DNA from: JAITWN01 sp050486285
Lineage (GTDB): Bacteria > Pseudomonadota > Gammaproteobacteria > SZUA-140
Length of the DNA stretch: 64,000 nucleotides
Reading direction: 5' to 3'
Assembly: GCA_050486285.1 (NCBI GenBank)
Contig: JBJHCZ010000014.1
Location: forward strand, 1 to 64,000
This document shows, in pieces, positions 1 to 6,427 of the stretch; position 1 is the stretch's first letter; each line of letters starts with the position of its first letter. The translations under genes were made by a program, and so were the position numbers. Under the pieces are notes generated by a model, which was not told where the DNA came from, ran no database searches, and saw only the letters and a list, made by a program, of their open reading frames with translations.

Positions 1-55
1 CGGCCTGCTTCAGGATCGCCAGAATCTGGCTGTCGCTGTATCGGGATTTCTTCAT
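1..55 (-). CDS. IS3-family transposase OrfA, N-terminal fragment
   Basis: The minus-strand reading begins MKKSRYSDSQILAILKQA and runs off the left edge. This is the usual start of the helix-turn-helix OrfA of IS3-family elements (IS407-like group), which binds the IS ends and is normally joined to the OrfB integrase by a -1 frameshift. A strong ribosome binding site (GGAGG) lies about 8 bases before the ATG at 55. Only 18 residues are visible, so the subgroup is tentative. Confidence 0.75.
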   Translation of the reverse strand, partial: MKKSRYSDSQILAILKQA

Positions 56-103
56 GTAGAACCTCCTCGGTCGTACAGTACGAGAAAATTCTACTTCTGG
101 ACA
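1..103 (-). mobile_element. IS3-family insertion sequence, left end only
   Basis: The window begins inside an insertion sequence. On the minus strand there is an orfA start (see the CDS at 1-55). Upstream of it lies an untranslated end reading TGTCCAGAAGTAGAATTTTC from position 103 inward, which looks like a terminal inverted repeat beginning with TG, as usual for IS3-family elements. The next three bases, 104-106 (acg), could be one copy of a 3-bp target duplication. The other end is outside the window, so the exact boundary and duplication are inferred. Confidence 0.7.
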
Positions 104-106
104 ACG

Positions 107-1330
107 CTAGTTTGCGGGGGGATTACCCAGATGTCTCTTGTCATCTTCACTCAAATGCGCCCTGGCCGGTCGAAACAAGGTCGTGCTGCGTACTTCTGAA
201 TGCTCGTCACGAAATACTCGAATCACGGTTGTGTTATCGCGCGACAGATCGATGAAGATTGGAGAATGTGACGTAATCATGACCTGCCACGTTCCAGTCG
301 AAGGTAGGTTGTATAATACAGAACGGGCTTCACGAATTGCTGATGGGTGAAGACAGATCTCCGGTTCATCGAGAAGAAGGACATGAGGCCTTCCTCCTTC
401 CTTGTCGCTTGCTTCCGACAAGTACTTGAGGGTGGCCCACAGCAATGTCCTTCGGGCACCGCTTCCTTGATGGGCGATTGTTGAAAAGTAACCTCCTTCA
501 GGTCCCATGAGCACGTCGGTGTTGGCCCTAAAAGGTGAATACGCCTTGTCCAGGTCGCTCTCAGGCTTCGCGTCGAACTTGACTTTGTGTTTCGGAAATA
601 TGCGCTCCAAGTATGTAGAGATTTCCTTCTCGATTTCTTGTATCTCGATTTCCGTTGCTTCGACTGCCTTTGTTTGGAGATCCTTGATCTTATCAAGGAC
701 AATATCGTAGTCGGACTTATCGCTCTCAGGATCAGACTTTATCGTCGAGATCTTGTCTCTAAGTAGATCGGTGATGAGCTTTGCTATCGCGGCAGCCTGA
801 GAGTCCGGAGAGGCAAACGCGTCGATTCTATGAGGTCTAGGTCGTCGAGCGTTTGCAACATTTGGGGCGCCCCATGGGACTTGATCATCCCACTCGCCTT
901 TCGTTACATCGAAGCCGCGCCTGGTCGGCTCCTTGTTTGGGCTGTCCCATGTCCACTTTTCCCGGATGAGCCACTCACCATTTTCTGTCGTGTGTATCCA
1001 TCGTTCCCCGGGTGCCTTATCAAACACAACCGTTTGGAGTTCAACTTCCGGGAGATTTTCTGTATCGACAACCCCATTCGGAAAATCATCGATAACCAAC
1101 CTCCCCTCCTTTGATCCGTGCTGCATCACCGTTTCGTAAGCACGAAGGATGCTGCTCTTGCCAGCGTTATTCGGGCCTACCAACACGACGATGTCGTCTA
1201 GTTCTATCTCGATAGGTGTGGTGCCAATCGATCTGAAGTTCTTGATGATCAACATATGAAGGCGAGGTCTGGCACCACCTTCTGGAGCAAGTGGAATTGC
1301 CTCGGGGGCTGCCTTCTTCTTAGCTGCCAT
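107..1330 (-). CDS. AAA/OLD-like ATPase lacking its C-terminal nuclease domain
   Basis: This 407-residue protein has an N-terminal ABC/SMC-type ATPase fold: 'LIIKNFRSI' at about 27-35, a Walker A GPNNAGKS at about 52-59, a signature-like GSGARRTLLWA near 290, a Walker B LLLDEPE near 319-325 and a switch histidine in TSHSP near 354-358. This is the OLD-nuclease ATPase architecture, used in phage defence or DNA repair. OLD proteins normally continue into a TOPRIM nuclease domain just after the 'LSEDDKRHLG' region, but here the reading stops five residues later, 4 bases before the IS end at 103. I infer either a truncated, probably nuclease-less remnant or a stand-alone ATPase. Codon use is less GC-biased than its neighbours, which fits an acquired gene. 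Confidence 0.75.
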   Translation of the reverse strand: MAAKKKAAPEAIPLAPEGGARPRLHMLIIKNFRSIGTTPIEIELDDIVVLVGPNNAGKSSILRAYETVMQHGSKEGRLVIDDFPNGVVDTENLPEVELQTVVFDKAPGERWIHTTENGEWLIREKWTWDSPNKEPTRRGFDVTKGEWDDQVPWGAPNVANARRPRPHRIDAFASPDSQAAAIAKLITDLLRDKISTIKSDPESDKSDYDIVLDKIKDLQTKAVEATEIEIQEIEKEISTYLERIFPKHKVKFDAKPESDLDKAYSPFRANTDVLMGPEGGYFSTIAHQGSGARRTLLWATLKYLSEASDKEGGRPHVLLLDEPEICLHPSAIREARSVLYNLPSTGTWQVMITSHSPIFIDLSRDNTTVIRVFRDEHSEVRSTTLFRPARAHLSEDDKRHLGNPPAN

Positions 1331-1659
1331 TTCGTTGCTCTTGAATTGGCCTAATTACAATTCGGCGTCATTTCTGACCGATAATCCCACATAACCGCCG
1401 CATAATATCCCCGCTCCATCACTATGTCGTTGAATCTGCCCGCTTCAGATTATCAAACGCGACATTCCCATCGGCAGAGCCGACCAAGCCGCCATATTCA
1501 TGACGCCGCTTGTTTTCCCCGTACTCTATCGGGACAATAAAGTCGCTGCAACCGCCGGGAGCGGCGCTGTGGTGTTCACTAGTACCCAGGTATTAGTCGC
1601 ATCGCATGCGATGCATATGCCCCGCGATCCCTTGACTCGCTGATCAGCAGGAACCCGCA
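1331..1659. other. Intergenic region with a TTATG-type short repeat
   Basis: I see no gene here. On the minus strand, positions 1406-1378 read as three related units in a row: TTATGCGGCGG, TTATGTGGGA and TTATCGG. The pattern looks like a recombination or protein-binding site but has no recognised partner in the window. The last 40 bases are the leader of the persulfide dioxygenase gene. Confidence 0.4.
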
Positions 1660-2724
1660 ATGATCTTCCGCCAGCTCTACGATGAAACCTCCTCGACCTA
1701 CACCTATCTGCTCGCCGACGAGTCGAGCCGAGAGGCGCTGCTGATCGATCCGGTGTTCGAGCAGTTCCGGCGTGATCTCGCGCTGCTGCGCGAGCTGGGC
1801 CTGACGCTGAAGCTGGTCGTCGATACGCATGCCCATGCCGACCACATCACCGCGGCCTGGCTGCTGAAGCAGAAGACCGGCTGCGCGATCGCGCTGTCGG
1901 CCGATGCGGGCGCGGTCAATGTCGATCTGCCGCTGCGTCACGGCCAGGTCTTCGGGGTCGAGGGCGTGCGGCTCGAGGTGCGCGCGACGCCGGGGCATAC
2001 CAACGGCTGCATGAGCTTCGTGCTCGCGGACAAGAGCAAAGTGTTCACCGGCGATACGCTGTTGATCCGCGGTTGCGGGCGCAGCGACTTCCAGCAGGGC
2101 AACGCGGCGCGGCTGTATCGATCGATCACCGAACAACTGTTCTCGCTGCCGGACGACTGCGCGGTCTATCCGGCGCACGATTACAACGGCCGCACGCGTT
2201 CGACGATCTGCGAGGAGAAGCGCTTCAATCCGCGCGTCGGCGGTGAGGCGAACGAGCGCGACTTCGTCGGCTATATGAACGCGATGCAGTTGCCGCATCC
2301 GAAGATGATCGCCGAGGCGCTGCCGAACAATCTGCGCAGCGGCAGGCCGGAGTCAGGCAGGTTGCCCGAGGAGCCTGAATGGGCCGACCTGCGCGTCAGC
2401 TTCGCCGGCATCCCGGAGGTCGAGCCGGCGTGGGTCGCGCACAATCAGCCGTCGGTGACTATCCTCGACGTGCGCGAGCCCGACGAGATCGATGACACGC
2501 TCGACGGCCTCGACAACGCGATCGCGATCCCGCTGCCGGAGCTGCGCGCGCGGGTGGGGGAGGTGCCGGCCGATCGGCCGGTGGTGACGCTGTGCCGCTC
2601 GGGCAAGCGTTCGGCGCTGGCGATCGGCATTCTCAGGGAGGCGGGGCACCAGCGTGTCGCGAATATCTACGGCGGCATCCTGCGCTGGCGCAGCACCGTT
2701 GCCGCGGGTGGCCGGGACGACTGA
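1660..2724 (+). CDS. Persulfide dioxygenase-rhodanese fusion
   Basis: This 354-residue cytoplasmic enzyme joins two sulfur domains. The first (1-220) is an ETHE1-like metallo-beta-lactamase fold with THAHADH at 56-62, H113, D132 and H173 as metal ligands; it oxidises glutathione persulfide to sulfite and GSH using O2. The second (about 255-350) is a rhodanese domain with active-site loop LCRSGKRS and catalytic Cys312, which moves sulfane sulfur between thiols. Such fusions (PRF type) are known. It stands alone, but the sulfite reductase and CysB-type genes about 4-7 kb away make a role in sulfide/sulfite handling plausible. The ATG at 1660 has a weak upstream AGGA. Confidence 0.9.
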   Translation: MIFRQLYDETSSTYTYLLADESSREALLIDPVFEQFRRDLALLRELGLTLKLVVDTHAHADHITAAWLLKQKTGCAIALSADAGAVNVDLPLRHGQVFGVEGVRLEVRATPGHTNGCMSFVLADKSKVFTGDTLLIRGCGRSDFQQGNAARLYRSITEQLFSLPDDCAVYPAHDYNGRTRSTICEEKRFNPRVGGEANERDFVGYMNAMQLPHPKMIAEALPNNLRSGRPESGRLPEEPEWADLRVSFAGIPEVEPAWVAHNQPSVTILDVREPDEIDDTLDGLDNAIAIPLPELRARVGEVPADRPVVTLCRSGKRSALAIGILREAGHQRVANIYGGILRWRSTVAAGGRDD

Positions 2725-2744
2725 CGATCAAAGCAGGCCCGTGC

Positions 2745-3374
2745 TCAGCAGGCCGCGTTACCAGGTATATCGAAGCAGGTCGACGGTGCGGGGCTGCCTG
2801 CCGCAGTCGTCGAGACCGTCAGTTCCGCCATCGGCGCGAGCGTGAGTGAATCGAGCACCCTGCCAGCGGTCGCGGTGACCGAGCCGAAACCGATGATCAC
2901 CATGCCGTTCAGGTGATAGGTCGTCACCGCCGGGCCCGGCGCGGTCAGCTGGATCGTGGCCTCCGCGAAGGCCTTGCCCGATGCGAAATCCAGGAACATT
3001 TGCGGCGTAAACCCGTCCGGCTGTTTGCCGATCGTGATGCCGCCGAAGGTCGGTGCTCCTGCGCCGCCGCCACCACCGCCGCCGCCGGGTAGGTCGAACG
3101 TGTTGTCCCACTGAATCAGATAGATCGGGATCGCGGTGCCGTTGTACGGGGCACCTGTTATCGAGAGTGTGCCGATCTGCTGCGTACCCGCCTGCTGCAG
3201 GCCCTGGACAGCCGCCTGCGTCTCGTCGATCGCGGTGACCAGCGCGTCGAAGTTGGCATTGACCTCGGCGGCACGCGCCGGCGTGCCCGCCGCGAAAGTA
3301 TGCGGGAGTTCGGCGGCCTGCGCGAGCGTGGGATACGCAATACCGGACAGCAGGAGGATGACCAGAAGTCTCAT
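2745..3374 (-). CDS. Exported protein, possible Hcp-like fold
   Basis: From the ATG at 3374 the product is 209 residues with a signal peptide (MRLLVILLLSGIAYPTLAQA, cleavage near AQA/AE). After it comes 'LPHTFAAGTPARAAEVNANF', an N-terminal segment common to many exported trimer-forming or tail-fibre-like proteins, and then a coiled-coil-like stretch. A run of nine glycines near 87-95 precedes a beta-rich C-terminus ('KAFAEATIQLTAPG'). This part resembles Hcp-family tube proteins, but I hold that weakly. Its ATG overlaps the stop of the upstream lipoprotein gene by 4 nt (ATGA). A longer reading from 3395 exists, but the signal peptide and overlap favour 3374. Function unknown. Confidence 0.7.
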   Translation of the reverse strand: MRLLVILLLSGIAYPTLAQAAELPHTFAAGTPARAAEVNANFDALVTAIDETQAAVQGLQQAGTQQIGTLSITGAPYNGTAIPIYLIQWDNTFDLPGGGGGGGGAGAPTFGGITIGKQPDGFTPQMFLDFASGKAFAEATIQLTAPGPAVTTYHLNGMVIIGFGSVTATAGRVLDSLTLAPMAELTVSTTAAGSPAPSTCFDIPGNAAC

Positions 3375-3520
3375 TGCCAGTTCGCCTCGTTCCATTGGCT
3401 CTCGTCCCAGGTCATGGACGAGCCGGGTTGGTTGTCACCGCCACTGCCGCCGCAGGCAGTGAGCAGCAGCATGAAAATGATGAATAGGTAGCTGGTCAGC
3501 CGGTAGCGGAGGATTTTCAT
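3371..3520 (-). CDS. 49-residue lipoprotein
   Basis: This short gene encodes a lipoprotein precursor. It begins MKILRYRLTSYLFIIFMLLL, followed by a lipobox LTAC with the lipidated cysteine at residue 23. The mature part is only 27 residues: Gly/Ser-rich, then Trp-rich and acidic (MTWDESQWNEANWQ). It overlaps by 4 nt (ATGA) both the toxin gene upstream and the exported-protein gene downstream. That makes a chance reading frame unlikely and suggests coupled translation. No function is known to me; the Trp/Asn-rich tail might be an interaction peptide for the exported partner. Confidence 0.75.
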   Translation of the reverse strand: MKILRYRLTSYLFIIFMLLLTACGGSGGDNQPGSSMTWDESQWNEANWQ

Positions 3521-3822
3521 GGGCGGTCATGTATCTCTGGTAGCGTCATCAACCTTTCGCTTCTCCACACCCGAACCAGATTCACCGATGCGGTTTGCCG
3601 CAGATATACCACTCGAAACGGCGGATGGATGATCTCCCGGATGTGGTCCTGATCAAATTCGGGGACCTTTCTGCCCGAATCCGGGTGATCACGCAGCCTT
3701 TCCGCATCCCTCAAGATCTCGTTTACAAAGTTCTTGCCGATCTCCGGCACGCCCTGCTCCAGGTACCAGCTTTTGATTTCCTGTAAGTCGCTCAGGGCAG
3801 AGCGTGCGATAGTGATCTTCAC
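3517..3822 (-). CDS. ParE/RelE-family toxin
   Basis: This 101-residue protein has the compact ParE/RelE fold: an N-terminal 'IARSALSDLQEIKSWY' helix, 'DAERLRDHPDSGRKVPEF', then the beta strands 'IREIIHPPFRVVYLRQ' and 'VNLVRVWRSERL'. The 'FRVVY...V..V.H/R..R' pattern points to the ParE side of the superfamily (gyrase inhibitor), but RelE-type mRNA cleavage cannot be excluded. It starts with GTG at 3822, overlapping the antitoxin stop by 4 nt (GTGA). Unusually, its own stop overlaps a lipoprotein gene. Confidence 0.88.
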   Translation of the reverse strand: MKITIARSALSDLQEIKSWYLEQGVPEIGKNFVNEILRDAERLRDHPDSGRKVPEFDQDHIREIIHPPFRVVYLRQTASVNLVRVWRSERLMTLPEIHDRP

Positions 3823-4091
3823 TTATTGACGCCAAGGATCTTCTTCGCCTCAGCCAGCGTGACGGTATTGCCTTCCCGAATGTCGGCAAGTCCCTGGGCC
3901 ACCGCCTTGATGAACCGCAATTCCTCGGCGGTTTTCTCGTAATCATCGAGGCCCTGTACGACGGCGACCCCTCTGCCTCTGCTGGTCAGGAGGATCGGCC
4001 TGTGCGTGTCATTCGCGCGATTGACCACCTTGCCCGGGTTGATCTTGAGATCGGACAGGGGAATGACATCCTCTGAAAATTTCGTGTGCAT
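3819..4091 (-). CDS. Phd/YefM-type antitoxin
   Basis: This 90-residue protein begins 'MHTKFSEDVIPLSDLKINPGKVVN' and contains 'RPILLTSRGRGVAVVQGLDDYEK', the classic Phd/YefM DNA-binding fold. Residues from about 55 on form the toxin-neutralising tail. It is the first gene of the chain and is expected to bind its own promoter with the toxin. A palindrome lying inside a good promoter immediately upstream (4118-4149) is the likely operator. Confidence 0.9.
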   Translation of the reverse strand: MHTKFSEDVIPLSDLKINPGKVVNRANDTHRPILLTSRGRGVAVVQGLDDYEKTAEELRFIKAVAQGLADIREGNTVTLAEAKKILGVNK

Positions 4092-4117
4092 GCCGGCGCC
4101 TTTGCTGGGAACAGGAC

Positions 4118-4149
4118 ATTTAATAGCACCTGTTTTCAGGTGCTGTCAA
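4118..4149 (-). promoter_or_regulatory. Toxin-antitoxin promoter with embedded operator
   Basis: On the minus strand a consensus -35 TTGACA (4149-4144) is followed after 18 bases by TATTAA (4125-4120) as -10. The spacer is almost entirely a perfect 8-bp inverted repeat, AGCACCTG/CAGGTGCT (4125-4132 and 4137-4144) with a 4-base loop. An operator occupying the spacer is typical of autorepressed toxin-antitoxin operons. The start codon is about 30 bases downstream. Confidence 0.8.
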
Positions 4150-4165
4150 ATAGGGCGCCGGGAGG

Positions 4166-5107
4166 CTACAGGTGCCCGCGAGGATTGAATTTCAGCGCCT
4201 TTGCCATGTCGCGATAGACGGCCTTCGCGGCCTCGCTGTCCGCCGGTGGCAGCGCGATCTCCAGCACGGCATAGAAGTCGCCGGGCGGGTCGCCGGGAAT
4301 GCCGCGGCCTTTCAGCCTGAGCTTGCGATCCGCGGCCGAACCGGCGGGGATCTTCAGTTCGACCGGCCCGCCCGGCGTCGGCGCGGTCACGGTCGCGCCG
4401 AGCGCCGCTTCCCACGGTGCGACCGGCAGGTCGAGGTACACGTCGCGACCTTCGATGCGATAGTACGGATGCTGGCGGAAATCGATCTCGAGATAGAGGT
4501 CGCCGGGCTGGCCGCGGCCGGCGCCGGGCGTGCCCTGGCCGGCGAGACGGATGCGCTGGCCCTGACGTACGCCCTTCGGGATGCGGACGTTCAGCGTGCG
4601 TTTCTTCGTGCGCGGGCGGCCGTCGGCGCCGGGTTCGGTCGTGGTCAGCGTGAAGCTGCGGCTTGCGCCGTGATATGCATCGTCGAGATCGATCAGCACC
4701 CTGGCGTGACTGTCCTCGCCGCGCGCGTGCCCGCCGCCTGACCGCCCCGCGCCGCCGAAACCGAAGCCGCGACCGAACAGGCTCTCGAAGAAGTCGCTGA
4801 ATTGCGCGCCGCCGGCGCCGTCGAAGCCGTCGTGACGGAATTCGAAGCCTTGCGCCCAGTCGGGCGGCGGGCGAAAGTCCTGGCCGGCCTTCCAGTTCGG
4901 GCCGAGCTGATCGTAGGCGGCGCGCTTCTCGGGATCCTGCAGGACCTCGTAGGCCTCGCCGACTTCCTTGAAGCGGGCCTCGGCGTCCTGTTCCTTGCTG
5001 ACGTCGGGATGATATTTGCGCGCGAGTTTGCGATAGGCGCGCTTGATGTCGTCCTGTGAGGCGGTGCGGTCTACGCCGAGGGTCTGGTAGTAGTCCTTGA
5101 ATTGCAC
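4166..5107 (-). CDS. cbpA: DnaJ-family co-chaperone CbpA
   Basis: This 313-residue type II J-protein has a J-domain at 1-70 with HPD at 33-35. A Gly/Phe-rich linker follows (about 85-135: 'FGRGFGFGGAGRSGGG'), then two C-terminal substrate-binding beta domains ('VRIPKGVRQGQRIRLAGQG', 'LKIPAGSAADRKLRLKGRG'). No zinc-finger CxxCxGxG repeats are present, which separates it from DnaJ. It stimulates DnaK ATPase and, as CbpA, may bind curved DNA. It is the third gene after two Hsp20 genes. The only gap contains hairpin repeat A, so heat-shock transcription may be attenuated before it. A CbpM partner is not seen. Confidence 0.9.
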   Translation of the reverse strand: MQFKDYYQTLGVDRTASQDDIKRAYRKLARKYHPDVSKEQDAEARFKEVGEAYEVLQDPEKRAAYDQLGPNWKAGQDFRPPPDWAQGFEFRHDGFDGAGGAQFSDFFESLFGRGFGFGGAGRSGGGHARGEDSHARVLIDLDDAYHGASRSFTLTTTEPGADGRPRTKKRTLNVRIPKGVRQGQRIRLAGQGTPGAGRGQPGDLYLEIDFRQHPYYRIEGRDVYLDLPVAPWEAALGATVTAPTPGGPVELKIPAGSAADRKLRLKGRGIPGDPPGDFYAVLEIALPPADSEAAKAVYRDMAKALKFNPRGHL

Positions 5108-5122
5108 GGCGACACCTGTTGT

Positions 5123-5157
5123 CGGGGTCAGAGTAGAGGGAGTCTACTCTGACCCCG
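5123..5157. repeat. GGGGTCAGAGT palindrome, copy A
   Basis: This is a perfect 15-bp inverted repeat (CGGGGTCAGAGTAGA at 5123-5137 and its complement at 5143-5157) with a 5-base loop. It lies between the second hsp20 stop (10 bases away) and the cbpA start. It belongs to the family found at nine sites in this window. Confidence 0.9.
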
Positions 5158-5166
5158 ATGCCAATG

Positions 5167-5562
5167 TCAGGCGGCGCTGACCTCGATCTTGCGCGGACGC
5201 AGTTCTTCGCGCTTCGGGATCGTCAGGGTCAGCACGCCGTCCGTCAGTTGCGCGCTGATGCGGTCAGTCGCAAGCTCGCGACTCAGCGTGAAGCGGCGGC
5301 GATAGCGCGTCGCGCGCACGTCGGCGTAGAGAGGCTTCATGCCCTCAGGCATCTCGATCGCGGCATCGCCGGCGATCGTCAGCGTGTCGTCCTCGACCTG
5401 GATATCGAGACGGTCGCGTGCCACGCCCGGAAGATCGGCGCGCAGCGTGATGCCGTTGCTATCCTCGAAGATGTCGACGGCCGGGATCAGCGCCGGCGTC
5501 TCCGCCTCGCGACGGGCGACGTCGCGGCCTTCGCGCTTGCTCAGTTCGGTCTGCGTGTTCAT
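5167..5562 (-). CDS. Small heat-shock protein, Hsp20 family
   Basis: This 131-residue alpha-crystallin-domain protein (domain about 30-120: 'ALIPAVDIFEDSNGITLRADLPG', 'GVLTLTIPKREE') ends with an IXI-like 'PRKIEVS'. It is an ATP-independent holdase that keeps unfolding proteins soluble. It follows another, diverged Hsp20 by 23 bases, and such pairs often form mixed oligomers. A GGAG site lies a few bases before its ATG. Confidence 0.92.
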   Translation of the reverse strand: MNTQTELSKREGRDVARREAETPALIPAVDIFEDSNGITLRADLPGVARDRLDIQVEDDTLTIAGDAAIEMPEGMKPLYADVRATRYRRRFTLSRELATDRISAQLTDGVLTLTIPKREELRPRKIEVSAA

Positions 5563-5585
5563 GTCGGTCTCCTGTGTCCGTTCCG

Positions 5586-6029
5586 TCAGTTGACGGTGAT
5601 CTTGCGCGGCTGCACCTTCGCCTGGCGCGGCACGGTCACGTGCAGCACGCCGTCGCGATAGTGCGCCTCGACCCTGTCGGCGTCGACGCCATCTGGCAGG
5701 CTGATCGCGCGGCGGAAGTTGCCGCGGAAGCGCTCGCGCCGATAGGTCTTCGTGGTCTCGGGCTGCTCGATCCTGCGTTCGCCGGCGATCGTCAGCACGT
5801 TCTGGTGCAGCGAGATGTCGAGCGACTTCGGGTCGATCCCGGCTGCGAAGACATAGATATCGACGCGCTCAGGCAGTACGCCGACATTGAGTTCCGGCCA
5901 GTCGCCGGCGCCCGCGGAGCGGATGTCCGGGACGCCGGTCCAGTTGCCGAACATCCGGTCCATCTCGCGATGCATGCGGTCGAGCCGGTCGAACAGGTCG
6001 CCGTTGAAATTAGTGATATATCCCACCAT
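5586..6029 (-). CDS. Small heat-shock protein, Hsp20 family
   Basis: This 147-residue protein has an N-terminal arm rich in Asp/Arg/Met ('LFDRLDRMHREMDRMFGNW'), an alpha-crystallin domain (about 42-140) with 'GVLHVTVPRQAK' and a C-terminal PRKITV tail. It is the first gene of the heat-shock cluster. It has a near-perfect ribosome binding site (GGAGGTG) and lies 113 bases downstream of a sigma-32-type promoter. Confidence 0.93.
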   Translation of the reverse strand: MVGYITNFNGDLFDRLDRMHREMDRMFGNWTGVPDIRSAGAGDWPELNVGVLPERVDIYVFAAGIDPKSLDISLHQNVLTIAGERRIEQPETTKTYRRERFRGNFRRAISLPDGVDADRVEAHYRDGVLHVTVPRQAKVQPRKITVN

Positions 6030-6141
6030 GTCGCACCTCCGTTACGTTCCATTCCGGTCCGGGAGAGGAACATCGGCCGCCTCACCCGCGATTTCCGATC
6101 TGTTTGCTGTGAATTCCCGGGCCGTTGCCCGCGTACGGAGT

Positions 6142-6169
6142 AAATAGGGCCGCCGCCGGCCTTTTCAAG
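6142..6169 (-). promoter_or_regulatory. Sigma-32 (RpoH) heat-shock promoter
   Basis: On the minus strand CTTGAAA (6169-6163) is followed after 13 bases by CCCTATTT (6149-6142). This matches the RpoH consensus CTTGAAA-N11-16-CCCCATNT with one mismatch in the -10 part. It points at the hsp20-hsp20-cbpA cluster, exactly the kind of operon RpoH controls. Confidence 0.8.
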
Positions 6170-6202
6170 CGGCGGCGGGGGTGACGGGGGAGGGGGGGCG
6201 GA

Positions 6203-6427
6203 TCAGCCGGGGTGTTTTCTGACGCCGACGCGGACCGCGTCGCCGGCGGGTGTCATGGACAGGATCTGGTGGCCGTCGCTTTCGAGACTCGACGCGGCCT
6301 TGCCGGCCGCGTCTTCGGATTCAAACAGGAACTCGACGGTCTCGCCGGCGCCGAGCGCGCGCAGGGTGTGGCGGGCCTTGATGTAGTGCAGCGGGCAGCC
6401 GAACGAGGTCAGGTCTACCGGCTCACC
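6203..6427 (-). CDS. TusA-like sulfur carrier domain, start unresolved
   Basis: The reading frame contains a complete TusA fold: 'VDLTSFGCPLHYIKARHTL' with the sulfur-carrying Cys in a CP motif, then 'LGAGETVEFLFESEDA', and it ends at 6203. TusA proteins carry persulfide sulfur between enzymes. The domain begins in an overlap with the sulfite reductase stop (6415-6417). No ATG, GTG or TTG in this frame lies next to it; the nearest is a GTG about 87 bases upstream at 6505, without a ribosome binding site. A CTG at 6412 follows AAGGTGA at a workable distance. The frame also connects by a -1 shift on the preceding A-run, so the domain may be made as a C-terminal extension of the reductase. The end given here is where the shifted frame would begin. 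Confidence 0.75.
   Translation of the reverse strand, partial: GEPVDLTSFGCPLHYIKARHTLRALGAGETVEFLFESEDAAGKAASSLESDGHQILSMTPAGDAVRVGVRKHPG

Noticed and set aside
3595..3786. Plus-strand frame antisense to the toxin as an antisense regulator gene
   Set aside because: It is only a mirror of the toxin gene, without promoter or ribosome binding site.
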